Assembly: GCF_014805685.1 (NCBI RefSeq)
Contig: NC_060906.1
Coordinates: forward strand, 8,014,346 to 8,078,345
DNA length: 64,000 nt
Direction: 5' to 3'
From: Silurus meridionalis
Lineage: Eukaryota; Chordata; Actinopteri; Siluriformes; Siluridae
Position numbers and translations under genes: made by a program. The notes beneath the pieces were generated by a model. That model had not been told where the DNA came from. It saw only the letters and a list, made by a program, of their open reading frames with translations, and did no database searches. This document shows, in pieces, positions 62,201 to 64,000 of this stretch (the stretch's first letter is position 1; each line of letters opens with the position of its first letter).

Positions 62201-62933
62201 ATTATATAATTCATAAATAATAATTATAATGTAGCGCTATCCGTGCAGCGTGCAGTTTCAAGTGTAAAAAAAAAAAAACAGCACATGGGATGTCAGTGAT
62301 TCGCAATGACAGCTGTCCGGAAGCCGGAAAAACTATCGGTATGGATATTTGCCGATAGCCGATGGTTCCAGCAATCGATTACTGGTGCCAATTAATCTTT
62401 TGTTAATCGATCGACCTCTATACCAGACATCTTCATTATACGTGGAGGAACCCGATAAGGACAAAAGTTTGTGGACACCTGATCAAAAGACTAGAGGAAA
62501 ACCGTGAAAGAGGGCAGGTAATGCTTTGAAGGTGTTCATTAGAAGAACTCAAAAGTCTGTTGACTTACAATAAACTGCTCCACGTCTCTCTCGATGCCCA
62601 CGTTGGGCAGGTCGGGCATCATGTGAGACACCACTTTGAAGCCTGCGTCTTTAGCCAGGTGGAAAGACTCGCACACGGCTCGCACCGTGTGCCCCCTGTG
62701 GAATACAAACCGTGTCATTAAACATCGGTTTTATTGGCCACACGGCACTCGTACAACGGAACGCGCTCGACCTGTTGGTGTCGCGAGCCACATCTTCGTA
62801 AACGCTCTGCACGCCGATCTCCAGCCTGGTGCAGCCGTACGCCAGCATGTCGCTCAGGTGTCGCTTAAGGCAGTAGTCCGGTCGCGTCTCGATGGTGATC
62901 CCCACACACTTCGTGTTACTGCGCTCCGAGTAC
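46994..62933 (-). CDS. elp3: Elongator catalytic subunit Elp3, C-terminal 341 residues
   Basis: Elp3 is the radical-SAM and acetyltransferase-like subunit of Elongator, which starts the cm5U/mcm5U modification of the tRNA wobble uridine; its action on histones is debated. Eight coding exons with GT-AG junctions and consistent phases join into 341 residues, corresponding to about 207-547 of the 547-residue human protein. Visible parts are the second half of the radical-SAM domain ([34 protein letters not shown]), the linker ([17 protein letters not shown]) and the GNAT domain ([19 protein letters not shown], acetyl-CoA-binding [19 protein letters not shown]). The N-terminal iron-sulfur cysteine motif lies outside the window. 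No disabling change is seen. It is on the same strand as pnoc, upstream of it. Confidence 0.96.
47349..47430 (-). CDS. elp3: elp3 exon, acetyl-CoA-binding helix
   Basis: 82 bases, [20 protein letters not shown] onward to VIS plus one base, bounded by TTCGCAG and CTCAG|GTATTG. Confidence 0.95.
47585..47850 (-). mobile_element. Family A element in an elp3 intron
   Basis: Contains aaacctgttccagcatgaca, ccctattgaacacctttggg and ctatagagctct, the inverse of the plus-strand copies. Confidence 0.7.
48185..48530 (+). mobile_element. Family C non-autonomous element, decayed copy
   Basis: Shares acgagagcggcctctagagg and tttacatggagtgtttg with 57671-58227, and an acgagagcggcc block with 61375-61832. 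It lies in the 1,348-base elp3 intron. Confidence 0.65.
48779..49006 (-). CDS. elp3: elp3 exon, core of the GNAT domain
   Basis: 228 bases, 76 codons in phase 0, starting [20 protein letters not shown] and ending KFQHQ before GTAGGA. Confidence 0.96.
49104..49169 (-). CDS. elp3: elp3 66-base exon
   Basis: Encodes [18 protein letters not shown] then RPYQ, between a TTCTAG acceptor and a GTAATA donor. Phase 0. Flanking introns are only 97 and 94 bases. Confidence 0.95.
49264..49354 (-). CDS. elp3: elp3 91-base exon
   Basis: One base completing a split Arg, then 30 codons: [20 protein letters not shown] to KDMGTE. Donor GTAAAA. Confidence 0.95.
50189..50224. repeat. (CA)n microsatellite
   Basis: About 18 CA units in an elp3 intron. 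Confidence 0.95.
50897..51445. mobile_element. hAT-like non-autonomous element in an elp3 intron
   Basis: The right end, ggaattttgcaaccctag, is a phrase I recognise from fish hAT elements. The left end agggtttgtaaaggggtgg is a diverged inverted counterpart. Both halves are rich in ggaa/ttcc words (tcccggaattttgc). Confidence 0.55.
51960..52153 (-). CDS. elp3: elp3 194-base exon
   Basis: 64 codons plus two bases: [20 protein letters not shown] through [12 protein letters not shown] and split Arg, bounded by GTTCAG and GTAAGG. It covers the end of the radical-SAM region and the linker. Confidence 0.96.
54090..54445. repeat. Dispersed repeat, second copy of the 5.7-kb host element
   Basis: gctcacaaattattggtcac followed by tttctaaataat matches 7320-7365. 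Flanking cgatgc-type words resemble 5700-5860. Confidence 0.6.
55190..55620. other. Candidate conserved non-coding block
   Basis: Non-repetitive, about half G+C, with words like attctttgctaatgaagccc and gtgcgtgccaatta-like TAAT cores. It stands out from the surrounding AT-rich intron. Confidence 0.35.
56175..56400 (+). mobile_element. Family A element, shortened copy
   Basis: The left part contains aaaagtttgtggacacctga, then catcccaaaggtgtttaatt, and it ends acccaatactttagacaatg. Confidence 0.65.
57200..58350 (+). mobile_element. L2-type LINE 3' tail split by a family C element
   Basis: 57200-57668 ends with ccatctcagggagttttt-type tail sequence. The tail end appears to resume at 58291 (aaagtgctttacaaataaaa, then cttgttgaattcaatt). 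The gap is occupied by the element at 57671-58227. Confidence 0.6.
57671..58227 (+). mobile_element. Family C non-autonomous element
   Basis: Starts agaggtcgaccga and ends near aaaatccactatccgttg, the diverged inverse of a ggtcgaccgatagtggatttt terminus. The interior carries acgagagcggcctctagagg. Confidence 0.65.
58451..60046 (-). mobile_element. Near-complete Tc1-like transposon
   Basis: Both ends are cagtcaggtccataaa, flanked by TA at 58449-58450 and 60047-60048. Inverted repeats run about 200 bases, with inner matches such as ccaaatccggtgaacggtgt. The left repeat lacks about 30 bases present in the right one. It encodes one minus-strand transposase. Confidence 0.95.
58680..59717 (-). pseudogene. 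Tc1-like transposase, full length but for one stop codon
   Basis: From ATG at 59717 a single frame runs 345 codons to a stop at 58680, interrupted only by TAA at codon 46 (59580-59582). It shows paired helix-turn-helix regions ([18 protein letters not shown], then [20 protein letters not shown]), a GRPRK linker and the DDE catalytic triad: [15 protein letters not shown] and [10 protein letters not shown]. Length is normal for the family. The downstream open part is 281 codons. The state suggests recent inactivation. Confidence 0.93.
60150..60340. other. Candidate conserved non-coding block
   Basis: Non-repetitive with dense TAAT/ATTA cores (taataatcattaggctaatc). No reading frame of note. 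Confidence 0.35.
61375..61832 (+). mobile_element. Family C non-autonomous element
   Basis: Begins ggaccgatagtagattgctg and ends aatccactatcggtcgac. The interior includes agtacgagagcggccactaa and caagtacgatccaaccta, as in 57671-58227. Confidence 0.7.
62025..62420 (-). mobile_element. Family C non-autonomous element, opposite orientation
   Basis: Starts gaggccgatagtggatttta and ends aatcgatcgacctctata, so both termini of the family are visible, inverted relative to the copy about 190 bases to the left. Confidence 0.7.
62456..62482 (+). mobile_element. Family A terminal fragment
   Basis: Only the terminus ggacaaaagtttgtggacac and a few following bases remain, about 90 bases from an elp3 exon. 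Confidence 0.5.
62569..62695 (-). CDS. elp3: elp3 127-base exon
   Basis: One base completing a split Arg, then 42 codons: [20 protein letters not shown] to VEQFI. Bounded by CCACAG and GTAAGT. Part of the radical-SAM barrel. Confidence 0.96.
62772..62933 (-). CDS. elp3: elp3 162-base exon, the most 5' exon in the window
   Basis: Reads [20 protein letters not shown] to VARDTN plus two bases, after a CTGAAG acceptor. It begins inside a split Lys codon, so earlier exons must exist. None was found up to 64000, which implies at least one intron longer than 1 kb. Confidence 0.96.
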
Positions 62934-62955
62934 CTTCAGAAAAGAAAAGAAAAAA

Positions 62956-62958
<3 letters not shown>

Positions 62959-63008
<50 letters not shown>
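62959..63008. repeat. (CA)n microsatellite beside an elp3 splice acceptor
   Basis: About 25 CA units starting 26 bases upstream of the exon 62772-62933 on the gene's strand, where they read as (TG)n. Confidence 0.95.
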
Positions 63009-63011
<3 letters not shown>

Positions 63012-63316
63012 CAAATTACAAAAACTTTTTTAATTGAACAATTTACACCCAAGATGAATCTAATCAACCCAAGGTGATTCGGAACGTTCTCTCGACCTTT
63101 GGTTTTTGTTTGTTTGTTTTTGTATTTTTTAATAATGACAAAAAAAAATGTATTTCTGATTTTCGGTTCAGAAATCTCTCCAAACTTTAGACATAGGGGG
63201 GAAAAAAAGGACACGTACTCATGCAAAAAAAGAAATCCTATCCTGAAGTTTTCTCTCGTCTGCGAAAAGTGCAGACAGCAGGACAGTCCTAATGACCTCA
63301 AACTGTATAACCGAGG

Positions 63317-63320
<4 letters not shown>

Positions 63321-63355
<35 letters not shown>
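63321..63355. repeat. (GA)n microsatellite
   Basis: About 17 GA units in an elp3 intron. Confidence 0.95.
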
Positions 63356-63358
<3 letters not shown>

Positions 63359-63581
63359 GCACGAATCTTAGATTTTAGGCGATGTGAAGATGGGAATATA
63401 ACGAGTGTTATTCCGGGTGATCGTTAGTTGTGACTTTCTCCAGCCAGGATTCGGGCTTCATCTTTTGGGAATCGGTATTTAGATCTACGATACAGATCTG
63501 GTGTGTTAATGGTTGCGAATGGGATCTGAGAAAGTCATCTGCCATCATGCCGTCCGTCTGGTCTGTGTTAAATAGAATTTC

Positions 63582-63583
<2 letters not shown>

Positions 63584-63618
<35 letters not shown>

Positions 63619-63625
63619 CTGATGG

Positions 63626-63663
<38 letters not shown>
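63584..63663. repeat. (CT)n and (CA)n microsatellites
   Basis: (CT)n at 63584-63615 and (CA)n at 63629-63663. Confidence 0.95.
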
Positions 63664-63665
<2 letters not shown>

Positions 63666-64000
63666 ATAAAGAGCGAGCAGAGATAAGGCCTGGAGCTGAA
63701 ATCGAACTGTCGCCTCGTCCGACTTTGCCTGATTAGCAGCCAGAACAATTACTGCAATCGTGTCATCTTAACAAACCCACTGATAAAAAATGTGGTGGGC
63801 CGGTAATCCTGAGGACACTCTGCCTCCCTACACACACACACTTATCGCCAGCCAGAAAATAAATACAGAGACAAACGTCAGTAATAAACTAACCTTGGGC
63901 CAGCAGTGACAAGCCTGTGTGCATCAAGCAATTATTTCTCATCACTATAAACCTGATGGTGCAGCTGCGCCTGAGTCACGACTTCCACTCTTCTGCTCGA
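63664..64000. other. elp3 intron, candidate conserved block
   Basis: Non-repetitive and composition-balanced apart from a short CA run at 63830. No sequence matching the preceding part of Elp3 was found on the minus strand. Confidence 0.35.

Larger units (their letters stand above)
52154..62568 (-). other. Large elp3 intron, 10.4 kb
   Basis: GT-AG intron in phase 0 between QFI and EFF. It holds a Tc1 element, an L2 tail, three family C copies, candidate conserved blocks (52480-52680, 55190-55620, 60150-60340) and AT-rich filler. No exon of another gene was recognised. Confidence 0.85.

Noticed and set aside
63408..63659. Possible upstream elp3 exon
   Set aside because: The minus-strand translation does not match the Elp3 region that should precede YSERS, and it runs into CT and CA repeats.

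Overview
This is vertebrate nuclear DNA, almost certainly from a teleost fish. Genes are split by GT-AG introns, intergenic DNA is AT-rich and full of microsatellites, and the repeats are typical of teleosts: Tc1-like transposons, hAT-like non-autonomous elements, and L2- and RTE-type LINEs. A catfish or other ostariophysan is plausible from the repeat mix, but that is an inference and I cannot name a species.

Three protein-coding genes can be read. (1) pnoc, prepronociceptin, lies on the minus strand with coding exons at 2.1-4.0 kb. A probable TATA-containing promoter and non-coding first exon sit about 9 kb upstream, at 13.3-13.45 kb. (2) A protein kinase of the PDIK1L/STK35 family lies on the plus strand, with coding exons at 30.5, 38.1 and 39.7 kb. 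A probable CCAAT-box promoter and non-coding first exon lie at 27.05-27.22 kb. (3) elp3, the catalytic subunit of Elongator, lies on the minus strand. Its last eight coding exons run from 62.9 kb down to 47.0 kb, and its 5' exons lie beyond the right edge of the window.

Reading the minus strand, the order is elp3 then pnoc in the same orientation. This is the arrangement I recall for human 8p21, except that a kinase gene sits between them on the opposite strand. From memory, human STK35 is a neighbour of prodynorphin on 20p13. An opioid-precursor gene beside an STK35-family kinase could therefore be a remnant of an ancestral linkage duplicated with the genome, and this is the most interesting gene-level observation here.

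Most of the remaining DNA is repeats. The best preserved is a Tc1-like transposon at 58.45-60.05 kb with long terminal inverted repeats, a TA target duplication and a 345-codon transposase frame broken by one stop codon. Others are a decayed Tc1 nested in an older repeat at 5.7-8.1 kb, an RTE-type LINE at 21.6-24.2 kb, an L2-clade LINE at 16.6-18.9 kb, several hAT-like non-autonomous elements, at least eight copies of a short TA-flanked element family, and four copies of another family inside elp3 introns. Several non-repetitive stretches with balanced base composition (8.6-8.9, 10.3-10.75, 39.1-39.4, 44.2-44.8, 52.5-52.7, 55.2-55.6, 60.15-60.35 and 63.7-64.0 kb) look like candidate conserved non-coding elements. 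No RNA gene or CRISPR array was recognised.
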